Assembly (NCBI GenBank): GCA_938003885.1
Contig: CALKWT010000179.1
Span: 1-7,295 of the forward strand
DNA length: 7,295 bases
From: an uncultured Balneolaceae bacterium
Lineage (GTDB): Bacteria > Bacteroidota > Rhodothermia > Balneolales > Balneolaceae
Direction: 5' to 3'
Part shown: positions 1 through 6,553 of the stretch, piece after piece
Position numbering within the stretch: the first letter of the stretch is position 1
How the letters are laid out: the number at the start of each line of letters is the position of its first letter
Made by a program: the position numbers and the translations under genes
The notes under the pieces: generated by a model
What the model was told of the DNA's origin: nothing
The model's database searches: none
Seen by the model: the letters and a program-made list of their open reading frames with translations, nothing else

Positions 1-2057
1 TTATCACCGGTGAGCATCACCACGTCAATCCCTTTCTCCTGAAGGCTTCGGATCGCCGCAGCGCTGGTCGGTTTGATCTTGTCGCTGATCACAACATACC
101 CTTTTACCACACCGTCAATTGCCAGATAGGAGACGGTCTTCCCCTGTTTCTGATAGCTCTCCGCTTCATCCAGCATAGCCGGTGTGATCTCAGCTGAGAC
201 ATGCTCCATCATTCCCGGATTCCCCAGGGCAGTTTCTCTCCCGCCTGCAACTCCTTCGACTCCTTTTCCAGTCACCGCGGTGAACTTTTCAGAGGGGAGG
301 GCCGTCACATTTTTCTCTTTCCCATAGTTAAGTGTCGCTTTTGCCAGAGGATGTTCACTATGGCTGTTCAGGCTCACCATAAATTGAAGCACCTCCTCCT
401 CACTCATCGCTTCGTCAAATGAACCCACCCGTTCCACCGCCGGTTTCCCTTCGGTGATGGTGCCGGTCTTGTCAATAACGAGAGTATCCACCTTGTCCAT
501 GGTCTCCAGAGCTTCTGCATTTTTTATAAGCACACCATTCTGTGCTCCTTTCCCCACACCTACCATTACCGACATCGGTGTGGCAAGCCCCAGCGCACAG
601 GGACAGGCGATAATCAGGACTGCAATCGCATTGACCAGAGCGTAGACATAAGCAGGCTCCGGCCCCCAGGATGCCCAGACTATAAACGTAATGACAGCGA
701 TGATCACCACTGCAGGCACGAAATAGGCAGATACCCGGTCTGCCAGGTTCTGAATGGGGGCACGGCTACGGCTGGCATCATTCACCATATGAATGATCTG
801 TGACAGTAAAGTATCGCTCCCCACTTTCTCCGCTCTCATCAGAAAAGAGTGATTTCCGTTTATCGTGCCGCTGCTCACCAGATCTCCTTCAGCTTTATCG
901 ACAGGAAGAGGCTCTCCGGTGATCATCGATTCATCCACATGCGTCACCCCTTCTGTGATCACACCATCCACGGGGATCTTCTCTCCCGGTTTCACACGCA
1001 AAAGATCCCCTTCCATGATCTCATCGATCGTGACCACTACCTCTTCGCCGTCAACCACTTTTGTAGCGTTGTTGGGTGCCAGCTTCAGAAGCTCCCTGAC
1101 TGCCGAATTGGTCTTTCTGTGAGCACGGGCTTCCAACAGCTGGCCCAGAAGTACCAGGGTCAGAATGACCGTAGCCGCTTCGAAATAGACATGGACCACG
1201 CCATGCTCGCTGAGGAACTGTTCAGGGAAGAAGCCGGGAAAGAGCAGCCCGAAGAAGCTGAAGATCCACGCCATGCCTGCACCTATCCCGATCAGGGTAA
1301 ACATATTGAGATTCCAGGTCTTGATGCTTCGCCAGGCACGTTCGAAAAACATCCAGGTGGCATAGAAGACCACCGGAAGTGAGAGGAAAAACTGCACCCA
1401 GTTCCACGCCTTCTGACTCATGACATTGTAGAGCGGGTTGTCCGGAATCATCTCACTCATCGCAATTATAAAGATGGGGAGCGTGAACGCTAAAGCAACC
1501 CAGAATTTTTTACGAAGCGTGTTGTAGGTTTTATCTTCGGCGGACAACTCAGGCTGCACCGGTACCAGATCCATCCCACAGACCGGGCAATCTCCCGGCT
1601 GATCGTAGGTTTTATCCCCCTCACACTGCATCGGACAGGCCCACTGGCCGGCAGAGGGGGTTGCAGAGAGCGTCTGCTCTTCCACCAGGTCCATCCCGCA
1701 CACCGGACAATCTCCCGGCTGATCGTAGGTTTTATCCCCCTCGCAATGCATCGGACAGTAGAATACACCGCTGCCCTGGCTTCCGCTTTTCTTGCTGTTG
1801 TTGTGCCCCTCATGGGAACCAGTAGCGGAAGGCGGGGGAGCTTCTCCCGGCGGATAGATGGAGTATGACCCGCCAGCCTCCTTCAGAGCTTTTTGAAAGT
1901 TCTCCAGAGGTATGTGGGACTCCATCTCAATGATCGCTTCTGATTTCTCCAGATCCACAGCGGCATGTTTTACACCCGGAACATCTGACAGGGTCTCTTC
2001 AACATGTGCCCGGCAGCCGTTACAGGTCATGCCATGTACAGAATAGGTATGTTTCAT
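1..2057 (-). CDS. copA: Copper-translocating P1B-type ATPase CopA (C-terminus beyond left edge)
   Basis: Inner-membrane pump that uses ATP to export Cu(I) (possibly Ag(I)) from the cytoplasm. 685 codons are visible. Order of parts: an HMA domain at residues 1-70 with GMTCNGC (C12, C15); a linker; two Cys-rich heavy-metal-binding modules at about 99-126 and 139-166, each of form CPMxCEGDKTYDQPGDCPVCGMDL; membrane segments from about 184, including 218-235, 250-277 and 290-310; the actuator loop with TGEP (380-383); the ion-site helix with CPC (485-487); the phosphorylation motif DKTGT (D529); the SEHPL nucleotide-binding motif (H569, P570); and TGD (683-685) at the window edge. The hinge GDGxNDAP, the last two helices and the stop lie outside. 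CPC plus HP identifies a P1B-1-type copper pump. The ATG at 2057 is chosen because the HMA fold begins directly after it; a purine-rich AGAAGA precedes it. The HMA-AraC regulator gene lies upstream on the same strand, about 690 bp away. Confidence 0.96.
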   Translation of the reverse strand, partial: MKHTYSVHGMTCNGCRAHVEETLSDVPGVKHAAVDLEKSEAIIEMESHIPLENFQKALKEAGGSYSIYPPGEAPPPSATGSHEGHNNSKKSGSQGSGVFYCPMHCEGDKTYDQPGDCPVCGMDLVEEQTLSATPSAGQWACPMQCEGDKTYDQPGDCPVCGMDLVPVQPELSAEDKTYNTLRKKFWVALAFTLPIFIIAMSEMIPDNPLYNVMSQKAWNWVQFFLSLPVVFYATWMFFERAWRSIKTWNLNMFTLIGIGAGMAWIFSFFGLLFPGFFPEQFLSEHGVVHVYFEAATVILTLVLLGQLLEARAHRKTNSAVRELLKLAPNNATKVVDGEEVVVTIDEIMEGDLLRVKPGEKIPVDGVITEGVTHVDESMITGEPLPVDKAEGDLVSSGTINGNHSFLMRAEKVGSDTLLSQIIHMVNDASRSRAPIQNLADRVSAYFVPAVVIIAVITFIVWASWGPEPAYVYALVNAIAVLIIACPCALGLATPMSVMVGVGKGAQNGVLIKNAEALETMDKVDTLVIDKTGTITEGKPAVERVGSFDEAMSEEEVLQFMVSLNSHSEHPLAKATLNYGKEKNVTALPSEKFTAVTGKGVEGVAGGRETALGNPGMMEHVSAEITPAMLDEAESYQKQGKTVSYLAIDGVVKGYVVISDKIKPTSAAAIRSLQEKGIDVVMLTGD
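1561..1758 (-). repeat. Tandem duplicated metal-binding module inside copA (120-bp period)
   Basis: Bases 1561-1638 and 1681-1758 match at 69 of 78 positions, and 1588-1622 is identical to 1708-1742 (35 bp perfect). Each copy encodes a module with four Cys (CPMxC ... CPVC) ending GMDLV. The copies are separated by a low-complexity Ser/Thr/Ala/Pro linker. The module resembles the heavy-metal-binding domain found at the N-terminus of many copper/silver ATPases, where one copy is usual. The near-identity at DNA level suggests a recent duplication or gene conversion. Confidence 0.9.
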
Positions 2058-2104
2058 AGTCTTCTATTTATCGTTACAGATACAAAATCCATTTCATTTG
2101 GGTT

Positions 2105-2125
2105 CCCCTTTTAAAATCACCGGGG
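2105..2125 (-). promoter_or_regulatory. Possible operator/leader hairpin upstream of copA
   Basis: CCCC at 2105-2108 and GGGG at 2122-2125 flank a segment containing the palindrome TTTTAAAA (2109-2116). It lies 48-68 bases upstream of the copA ATG, where a metal-responsive operator could sit. No match to a known copper-box or to the Bacteroidota -33/-7 promoter consensus was seen. The short stem could occur by chance. Confidence 0.2.
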
Positions 2126-2449
2126 CGAAAGAGCCGCAGGGCCACACTTTACATCAGTATAGCAAGTCAAAATCAATTCGTGAGCTCTTTACATCAAACA
2201 GGATCACGGGATGGTAGGTCCTCCCTTCACCCATGGTTCCTGAGCTACCTCTAAAGCGTACAACCGGGACGATTGAACCAGAGCCTGCGGCAGAGTGTCG
2301 CGCTGATTGTGCGTTGAAACAGCTCCTCAGAGAGCTCAGAAATAAGATCCACAAAAATTTCGATCAGGCTGTTATACTTTTATGGATAAGGTTTATAAGA
2401 TTTCTGCGTCCCCGTAATGGATGCGTCAGAGTCTTCCAGGTTTTATGAA

Positions 2450-2513
2450 TTGACGAGGTTTCCAGGAATCGCAAGCTCCCCTGGTTGGCCGGAGAGACTC
2501 GTCGGTTCGTCAA
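2450..2513. repeat. Nested inverted repeat (possible structured RNA or mobile-element relic)
   Basis: TTGACGA at 2450-2456 pairs perfectly with TCGTCAA at 2507-2513. An alternative pairing is GACGAG (2452-2457) with CTCGTC (2498-2503). Inside, CCAGG (2462-2466) pairs with CCTGG (2480-2484) around a 13-nt loop that contains AATCGCAAGC. A separate perfect hairpin, CCTGA/TCAGG at 2525-2536, follows. I do not recognise a known RNA family; integron attC was considered and does not fit. Confidence 0.4.
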
Positions 2514-2635
2514 CATGGCCATCACCTGAGTTCAGGAGCGGCAACCACCCTGCACGCTAAAAGTTCCGCAGCGCAACCAGCGAAAACAAGCACTGCTTCT
2601 GTATAATCACGCCTCCTTCACTCTCTGAATAATCA

Positions 2636-2664
2636 TTCAAAGAGGCCTTCATGCGGCCTGTGAA
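2636..2664 (-). terminator. Hairpin downstream of the HMA-AraC regulator, possible terminator
   Basis: TTCA (2636-2639) and AGGCC (2643-2647) pair with GGCCT (2655-2659) and TGAA (2661-2664) around a 7-nt loop, giving nine base pairs interrupted by a small internal loop. It lies about 80 bases past the regulator stop on the minus strand. There is no T-tract after it. A second, weaker hairpin, CGAGA/TCTCG at 2684-2701, is closer to the stop. Either could end regulator transcription before copA. Confidence 0.3.
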
Positions 2665-2744
2665 CGAGTTGAGGGTCTGAAATCGAGAGGGGGCTTTCTC
2701 GTATCCATCTATCAACGCTTCGCGGTAAGAGAGTTTAAAGCCTG

Positions 2745-3308
2745 TTATAGTTTATCAAGCGCTGTGCGCCGGACAGCTCCCATTTTTCTGAAATGGCTGG
2801 GCGTGAGGCCGGTCACTTTTTTAAACTGACTGCTCAGGTAGGCCGAACTGGAATAGTTCAGCCTGTGCGCGATCTCTGACAGAGTTAACTCATTGTAGAC
2901 AAGAAGTTCTTTCACCTTCTCAATTTTCTGCTGGATAAAGTACTTCTCGATCGTCATCCCCTCCACCTCCGAAAATAGTGTGCTCAGGGAACTGTACTCC
3001 TGATGCAGCTCACCGGAGAGATAGTCCGACAGATTCATATCGAGCTGAGCATCCCTGTTCTGAACGAGGTCTGTGATCAGATTTTTTATTTTCTCTATCG
3101 TTCTGGATTTTTTGTTGTCGAGCAGATCGAATCCCAGTTTTTGCAGCTCTGAGCGCAGCTCTTCTTTTACATGGGTGATGGACTCTTCGCGAATCCGGAT
3201 CTCCCCTAAATTCACTTCTTCAGGATGAAGTCCCAGATCTTCAAATAGGTTTGTGACCATCATTTTACAGCGGCTGCAAACCATATTTTTAACATATACA
3301 ATCATCAT
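2745..3308 (-). CDS. HMA-AraC fusion transcriptional regulator (probable copper/soft-metal sensor)
   Basis: 187 residues. The N-terminal part (1-63) looks like a ferredoxin-fold HMA domain: strand VYVKNMV, then C11-S-R-C14 as the metal-binding CxxC, and a closing strand near GFDLLD. A helical linker (about 64-92, KKSRTIEKIKNLITDLV) leads to an AraC/XylS-type double helix-turn-helix at about 95-178. Its second HTH is LTLSEIAHRLNYSSSAYLSSQFKKVTGLTPSHFRKM, split here as LTLSEIAHRLNYSSSAYLSS and QFKKVTGLTPSHFRKM. There is no cupin/sugar-type AraC sensor domain, so the HMA domain is the likely sensor. Similar small proteins occur widely in Bacteroidota next to copper genes; that copA is the target here is inferred from neighbourhood. 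Two consecutive ATGs (3308, 3305) are possible starts; AGAAGAGG just upstream is better spaced for 3305. The gene is divergent from rsmI. The metal (Cu(I), Ag(I) or other) cannot be settled from sequence. Confidence 0.88.
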   Translation of the reverse strand: MMIVYVKNMVCSRCKMMVTNLFEDLGLHPEEVNLGEIRIREESITHVKEELRSELQKLGFDLLDNKKSRTIEKIKNLITDLVQNRDAQLDMNLSDYLSGELHQEYSSLSTLFSEVEGMTIEKYFIQQKIEKVKELLVYNELTLSEIAHRLNYSSSAYLSSQFKKVTGLTPSHFRKMGAVRRTALDKL

Positions 3309-3571
3309 ACCTCTTCTTACGTGAGCAGATGGAATATAACAAAATCACAGCAGAGATGAATCTGCTCCGGTGCTACTCCAGACGGACCTGGCACAATCGC
3401 AAGCAGGCTCCGGCAACTCCTGCAGAATCCGCCCGGTACGATCGCAGAAAGCACCCTGCCATCCCCCCTGAGTAAGGGCCGGACATCCGTGCAAGATGGA
3501 CTCCGAAAATCGATCTTCTTTTGCATATATTGTTCTGTTATATGAACTTTTTATCAACCACTCCTTAAACG
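3309..3571. other. Divergent intergenic region between the regulator gene and rsmI
   Basis: This 263-bp spacer must hold the promoters of both divergent genes. The rsmI-proximal end (about 3515-3560) is AT-rich, with TTTTGCATATAT and TTATATGAAC, but no clean match to the TTTG/TAnnTTTG consensus. The regulator-proximal side contains GTGATTTTGTTATATTCC on the minus strand. The GC-rich middle (3364-3450) holds a degenerate tandem repeat. Two overlapping minus-strand frames of 69-70 codons (3317-3526 and 3345-3557) cross it, but they have no recognisable motifs and arise from the repeat, so I do not call them genes. Confidence 0.6.
3364..3450. repeat. Two imperfect tandem copies of a ~43-bp REP-like unit
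   Basis: Units at 3364-3406 and 3407-3450 both start GCTCCGG, contain an ACTCC block, and end with a related stretch (CTGGCACAATCGCA against CCGGTACGATCGCA). Each unit has self-complementary parts; for example CCTG (3387-3390) pairs with CAGG (3404-3407) around a loop containing AATCGCAAG. The copies are clearly diverged, and the alignment needs small gaps. The unit could be a repetitive extragenic element or a regulator-binding array. Confidence 0.4.
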
Positions 3572-4273
3572 ATGTCTACACTTTATATCGTTGCCACTCC
3601 CATCGGGAACCTCTCCGATTTCACTCTGAGGGCTGCAGAAACTCTCAAAAGTGTCAGCTATATCGCATGCGAGGATACACGGACCTCTTCGGTCCTACTG
3701 CAAAAGTACGGTATTGACAAACCCCTCTTCTCTTTTCACCAACATAATGAGCATCAAAAGGTCTCCCATATCATGAATCTGCTCGATGCAGGGGAATCTG
3801 TAGCCATCATATCGGATGCAGGGATGCCCGGTATTTCGGACCCGGGCTTTCTGGCTACCAGAGAAGCTCATAAAGCGAGCCACCGGGTAACCGTGATACC
3901 CGGCCCCGATTCAGTGACGACAGCCCTCGTTGCAAGTGGGCTGCCGTGCGACCGTTTCATGTTTGAGGGATTCCTGCCCCCGAAAAAAGGGAGGCAGACA
4001 CGTATCAAGGCCATTGCAGAGGCGGAACACACGACTGTTATTCTGGAAAGCCCTCATAAAATCATCCGGTTCCTTGAGCAGTTTCACGCAGTTGCAGGAG
4101 ATCACCGGATGATCTGTATTGCGCGTGAAATGACAAAAAAGTTTGAGGAAATTGATCGCGGGCCTCTCCTTGAAATTTTGGAAAAATGGAAGAAGCGAAA
4201 GAGTGTCAAAGGTGAAATTGTGGTGGTGGCTGCAGGCAAAGACTATTCGGATGAACCCAAAACTGTACGATGA
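3572..4273 (+). CDS. rsmI: 16S rRNA (cytidine(1402)-2'-O)-methyltransferase RsmI
   Basis: SAM-dependent enzyme of the tetrapyrrole-methylase fold that 2'-O-methylates C1402 of 16S rRNA in the 30S decoding centre, usually together with RsmH, which N4-methylates the same base. 233 residues. Visible family motifs are VATPIGNLSD (7-16), ACEDTR (32-37), SDAGMPGISDPG (81-92, the glycine-rich SAM-site loop), VIPGPDSVTTALVASGLP (108-125), FEGFLPPKKGR (131-141), ESPHKI (159-164) and the closing KGEIVVVAAG (213-222). It stops about ten residues after that motif, so it lacks the C-terminal extension of the roughly 286-residue E. coli protein; short forms are normal in Bacteroidota. The ATG at 3572 directly precedes the conserved first strand. 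No Shine-Dalgarno sequence is evident. lnt follows after 46 bp. Confidence 0.95.
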   Translation: MSTLYIVATPIGNLSDFTLRAAETLKSVSYIACEDTRTSSVLLQKYGIDKPLFSFHQHNEHQKVSHIMNLLDAGESVAIISDAGMPGISDPGFLATREAHKASHRVTVIPGPDSVTTALVASGLPCDRFMFEGFLPPKKGRQTRIKAIAEAEHTTVILESPHKIIRFLEQFHAVAGDHRMICIAREMTKKFEEIDRGPLLEILEKWKKRKSVKGEIVVVAAGKDYSDEPKTVR

Positions 4274-4319
4274 ACCTTTCTGTACCTATATCTCTGATCT
4301 CTTTAACATTTAAAGATCT

Positions 4320-5864
4320 ATGATTAAAAATCAGTTCTGGCAAAGTAAATGGATGCTCGCACTCTCAGCCTCTGTGCTGTTAGCGCTCTCCTTTCCGCCC
4401 TTTGACCTCTCCATTCTGCAGATCCCCGCCCTGCTCTTCATGATCCGGGCCGCTCTCTTGTCTGAAAGTAAAAAGGAGGTTCTGCTCTACACCTATCCCG
4501 GTTTTGTGCTGTGGAATCTATTCTCAACGTACTGGCTGATGATGGCCACGGTGGCCGGGGGGGTTGCCGCTATTCTGGCCAATGCCCTCATTATGGTATT
4601 GCCTCTGTTACTGATCCGCTCATTCTTCAGATCGGGATTGCATCCGGTGGCCGCAGCCATCTTTTCCGCGGCCGCATGGGTCACTTACGAGTTTCTCCAT
4701 CACCGCTGGGATCTCGCATGGCCCTGGCTGACTCTGGGGAACGCCTGGTCGAATCATACCATAATGATTCAGTACATCTCCTGGACGGGGGTGTTAGGTA
4801 TCTCTTTCTGGGTGATGGGCTCAGCAGCACTGTTCTACGCATGGTTATCTGAATCCTCCCGAAAGGTGCTGGGCGCCTTTCTCTCTTTTTTTCTCTTTTT
4901 CCCTGTTCTCTCGCTGGTAAATCTGGCCCTGTATGAACCCCCTAAGGGGGAGCCTGTGGAAGTGGTCGTGGTCCAGCCCGACTCCGACTCCTATCAGACT
5001 TTCGGAGGACACGCATCGCTGGATCAACTGATCGACAAGCTGATCACCCTTTCCGATTCAGCCCGGACAGAGTCCACGGATGTGATCCTTTGGCCTGAAA
5101 ATGCAGTGGATACCTTTCTCACACGCCACAGCCCGCTCCTTTCTGTGCTCAGCGACTCGATGCGCGCATGGGACACCCGGCTGATCACCGGTTCGGGTTT
5201 TGCAGAGTTTTATGATCAGAGTACACCGCTGCCGCAGGTCACAAGGCAATCCTCTGCCGGCCGCCCCTATAATATGTACAATTCGGCCCTGCTGATCGAT
5301 GAGTCCGGCCTGGAGTCAGTCTACAAGAAAGGCCGCCTTGTCCCTATCGTGGAGCGGTTTCCCTTTTTAGATTTTTTCCACCGGATCGACATCTTCGGGC
5401 TGGTAGACTGGCCGCAGATTGGCGGTTACGGCAAAGGGTATGAAGCGACGCTGTTTGATTCCGGGCCATCCTACACCTCTCCGCTGATCTGCTATGATTC
5501 GGTCTTCCCGGGTTGGGTAAATGAGTTTGTCGATGAGGGGGCGCAGTTCCTTGCCATCGTAACCAACGACGGCTGGTGGGGCAATTCCCACGGCCATGTC
5601 CAGCACTTTGCCTATGCACGCCTGCGTGCTATAGAGCAGAGAATGTGGGTGGCACGCTCAGCAAATAACGGAATCTCTGGAATCATATCTCCTGATGGAG
5701 GGGTGAGGGTGGAGACGGAGTATCAGACGGAAGATGCTTTCAGTTATACCATCTACACTAATCCGGAGAGAACGTTCTACAACCGTATGGGAGACTGGCC
5801 TGGATATCTGAGTCTCCTTCTGCTGATCGCAGGAGTGGTTCTAGTCCGAAGGGAGAGCAGGTGA
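4320..5864 (+). CDS. lnt: Apolipoprotein N-acyltransferase Lnt
   Basis: Inner-membrane enzyme that adds the third acyl chain to the N-terminal cysteine of lipoproteins, using phospholipid as donor, through a thioester acyl-enzyme. 514 residues, the usual length. The N-terminal 205 residues are a membrane domain with about seven hydrophobic segments (roughly 10-24, 30-48, 55-75, 78-98, 107-127, 150-175, 182-203). A periplasmic carbon-nitrogen-hydrolase domain follows (about 212-480), then a last membrane helix (494-510) ending in basic residues. The catalytic triad is visible: E260 in WPENA, K337 in YKKGRLVP and C391 in LICYD. E345 (VPIVERFPF) and the VTNDGWWGNS and HFAYARLRAIE motifs also match the family. 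The residue two after the nucleophile is D393, where E. coli Lnt has Glu. The start follows an AT-rich 46-bp gap after rsmI with no obvious ribosome binding site; no competing upstream start was seen. Confidence 0.95.
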   Translation: MIKNQFWQSKWMLALSASVLLALSFPPFDLSILQIPALLFMIRAALLSESKKEVLLYTYPGFVLWNLFSTYWLMMATVAGGVAAILANALIMVLPLLLIRSFFRSGLHPVAAAIFSAAAWVTYEFLHHRWDLAWPWLTLGNAWSNHTIMIQYISWTGVLGISFWVMGSAALFYAWLSESSRKVLGAFLSFFLFFPVLSLVNLALYEPPKGEPVEVVVVQPDSDSYQTFGGHASLDQLIDKLITLSDSARTESTDVILWPENAVDTFLTRHSPLLSVLSDSMRAWDTRLITGSGFAEFYDQSTPLPQVTRQSSAGRPYNMYNSALLIDESGLESVYKKGRLVPIVERFPFLDFFHRIDIFGLVDWPQIGGYGKGYEATLFDSGPSYTSPLICYDSVFPGWVNEFVDEGAQFLAIVTNDGWWGNSHGHVQHFAYARLRAIEQRMWVARSANNGISGIISPDGGVRVETEYQTEDAFSYTIYTNPERTFYNRMGDWPGYLSLLLLIAGVVLVRRESR

Positions 5865-5977
5865 GAAGGGAAACCGGGAAACGGCAAATAGGCAGCTGCA
5901 GGAAAGGGCTGGATCCGGGCTTGTTCTGAACACCGTACCATGAATCTCTGTCACCGTCTGCTCCGCCCGTAAGTCAT

Positions 5978-5994
5978 GCGCCCTCGCCGGGCGT
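5978..5994. terminator. GC-rich hairpin between convergent lnt and exosortase genes
   Basis: GCGCCC (5978-5983) pairs with GGGCGT (5989-5994, the last pair being G-U) around the loop TCGCC. It sits in the 140-bp gap between the two stop codons (5865-6004), so it could serve as a bidirectional transcription stop. No T-run follows on either strand. An alternative pairing of CGGGCG (5988-5993) with CGCCCG (5964-5969) is also possible. The rest of the gap shows nothing recognisable. Confidence 0.35.
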
Positions 5995-6004
5995 TCAGGA
6001 AGGT

Positions 6005-6553
6005 TCAGATCGCATCAGGAAAGAGGCCGGGATCAGAGGGATCCTCACCGGAGGGTTCCCTGTCGCCGTAATTTGCCCAGATCATCCAGAGCCCAAAAAT
6101 CACTATGTAGAAAATGGCTGTGGTTGAGTAGTCATGCATAAAATCAAACGAACCGGGGAGATACTTCTGAACATAACAGAGCGTGACGATCCTCACCACA
6201 TTGACAATATAGATCACTCCGATACCAAAAATGGCAAAGTAGAGTCTGGGCTTCCACTTTCCGGGATAGGCAATGATAAAGCCGAGAAAAAGGCCGATCG
6301 CAGCGATCCCGTTGCAGCCATCCACGATCTCCACTCCGGGTGCTCCCGTAATACCGAGAATCCTTCCGCTCAGGAAGACCTCCTGGCCGAAGAAGGAGAG
6401 GATGCCTGCACTCACCGATGCGATGTTATGAGAAAGAGGACGGTCGATTAGGCCTGTAGGCAGCAACCAGAGTTCATAGAGGATATACCAAACCACGTAG
6501 ATCCCTGCAACTTTCAGGATAAAACGGGTAATGTCAGATTTAAGAAAATTCAT
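6005..6553 (-). CDS. Exosortase/archaeosortase-family transmembrane protein
   Basis: Multi-pass inner-membrane transpeptidase-like protein of the exosortase family, thought to cleave C-terminal sorting signals (PEP-CTERM or related) and transfer the protein to a surface acceptor. With the ATG at 6553 it has 182 residues. The triad is present in order: Cys80 in VEIVDGCNG, Arg121 in IVNVVRIV and His140 in FDFMHDYST. Hydrophobic segments lie at about 10-29, 44-61, 81-96, 104-126 and 144-161, and the acidic tail is hydrophilic (REPSGEDPSD). The frame stays open to a GTG at 6640 (211 residues). I prefer 6553 because the extra 29 residues are not membrane-like and the first helix (FILKVAGIYVVWYILYELWL) starts soon after it; 6562 is another possible ATG. 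Length is close to the short single-domain exosortases of Bacteroidota. The subtype was not assigned, and no target protein is visible in the window. It is convergent with lnt and divergent from batB. Confidence 0.88.
   Translation of the reverse strand: MNFLKSDITRFILKVAGIYVVWYILYELWLLPTGLIDRPLSHNIASVSAGILSFFGQEVFLSGRILGITGAPGVEIVDGCNGIAAIGLFLGFIIAYPGKWKPRLYFAIFGIGVIYIVNVVRIVTLCYVQKYLPGSFDFMHDYSTTAIFYIVIFGLWMIWANYGDREPSGEDPSDPGLFPDAI

Larger units (their letters stand above)
2058..2744. other. 687-bp intergenic region; no intact gene, decayed coding fragments and hairpins
   Basis: No frame here has a good start, length and recognisable motif. Two minus-strand stop-to-stop frames read like protein but lack usable starts. 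One is 2379-2251 (42 residues, beginning KYNSLIEIFVDLISE). The other is 2751-2557 (64 residues, containing GRMKASLNDYSE). A third minus frame ending at 2154 (TTG start at 2354) finishes with GRTYHPVILFDV. The first and third overlap, in different frames of the same strand, which is what a frameshifted remnant would look like. YHP followed by hydrophobic residues recalls the N-terminal region of IS1182-type transposases, but this is a weak impression. The plus-strand frame 2233-2448 is probably their shadow. The region also holds hairpins at 2450-2513, 2525-2536 and 2636-2664. The copA leader and promoter must lie near 2058-2130. Confidence 0.6.

Noticed and set aside
849..1382. Plus-strand open frame of 177 codons
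   Set aside because: It lies entirely antisense to the actuator and membrane part of copA, whose frame carries TGEP and other motifs. The plus frame has no recognisable domain and is a codon-usage shadow.
2233..2448. Plus-strand frame of 71 codons in the intergenic region
   Set aside because: No motif was recognised and it overlaps more protein-like fragments on the other strand, so it is not supported as a gene.
2450..2513. Inverted repeat considered as an integron attC site
   Set aside because: The GTTRRRY/RYYYAAC core boxes are not met and no integrase or cassette is present.
2557..2652. Minus-strand 31-codon frame starting MKASLNDYSE
   Set aside because: It has an ATG and reads like protein, but there is no ribosome binding site or recognised family. 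It is described only as part of the decayed intergenic region.
2113..3348. Octamer GTGATTTT upstream of both copA (2113-2120) and the regulator (3341-3348)
   Set aside because: A shared 8-mer between two regions of several hundred bases is expected by chance, and its distance to the start codon differs (about 55 against 32 bases).
3317..3557. Two overlapping minus-strand frames of about 70 codons upstream of the regulator
   Set aside because: They overlap each other and the GC-rich tandem repeat, with no domain or signal. The repeat explains their openness.
4511..5619. Several frames of 60-113 codons in both strands inside lnt
   Set aside because: They overlap the complete lnt frame with its catalytic triad and have no recognised domains.
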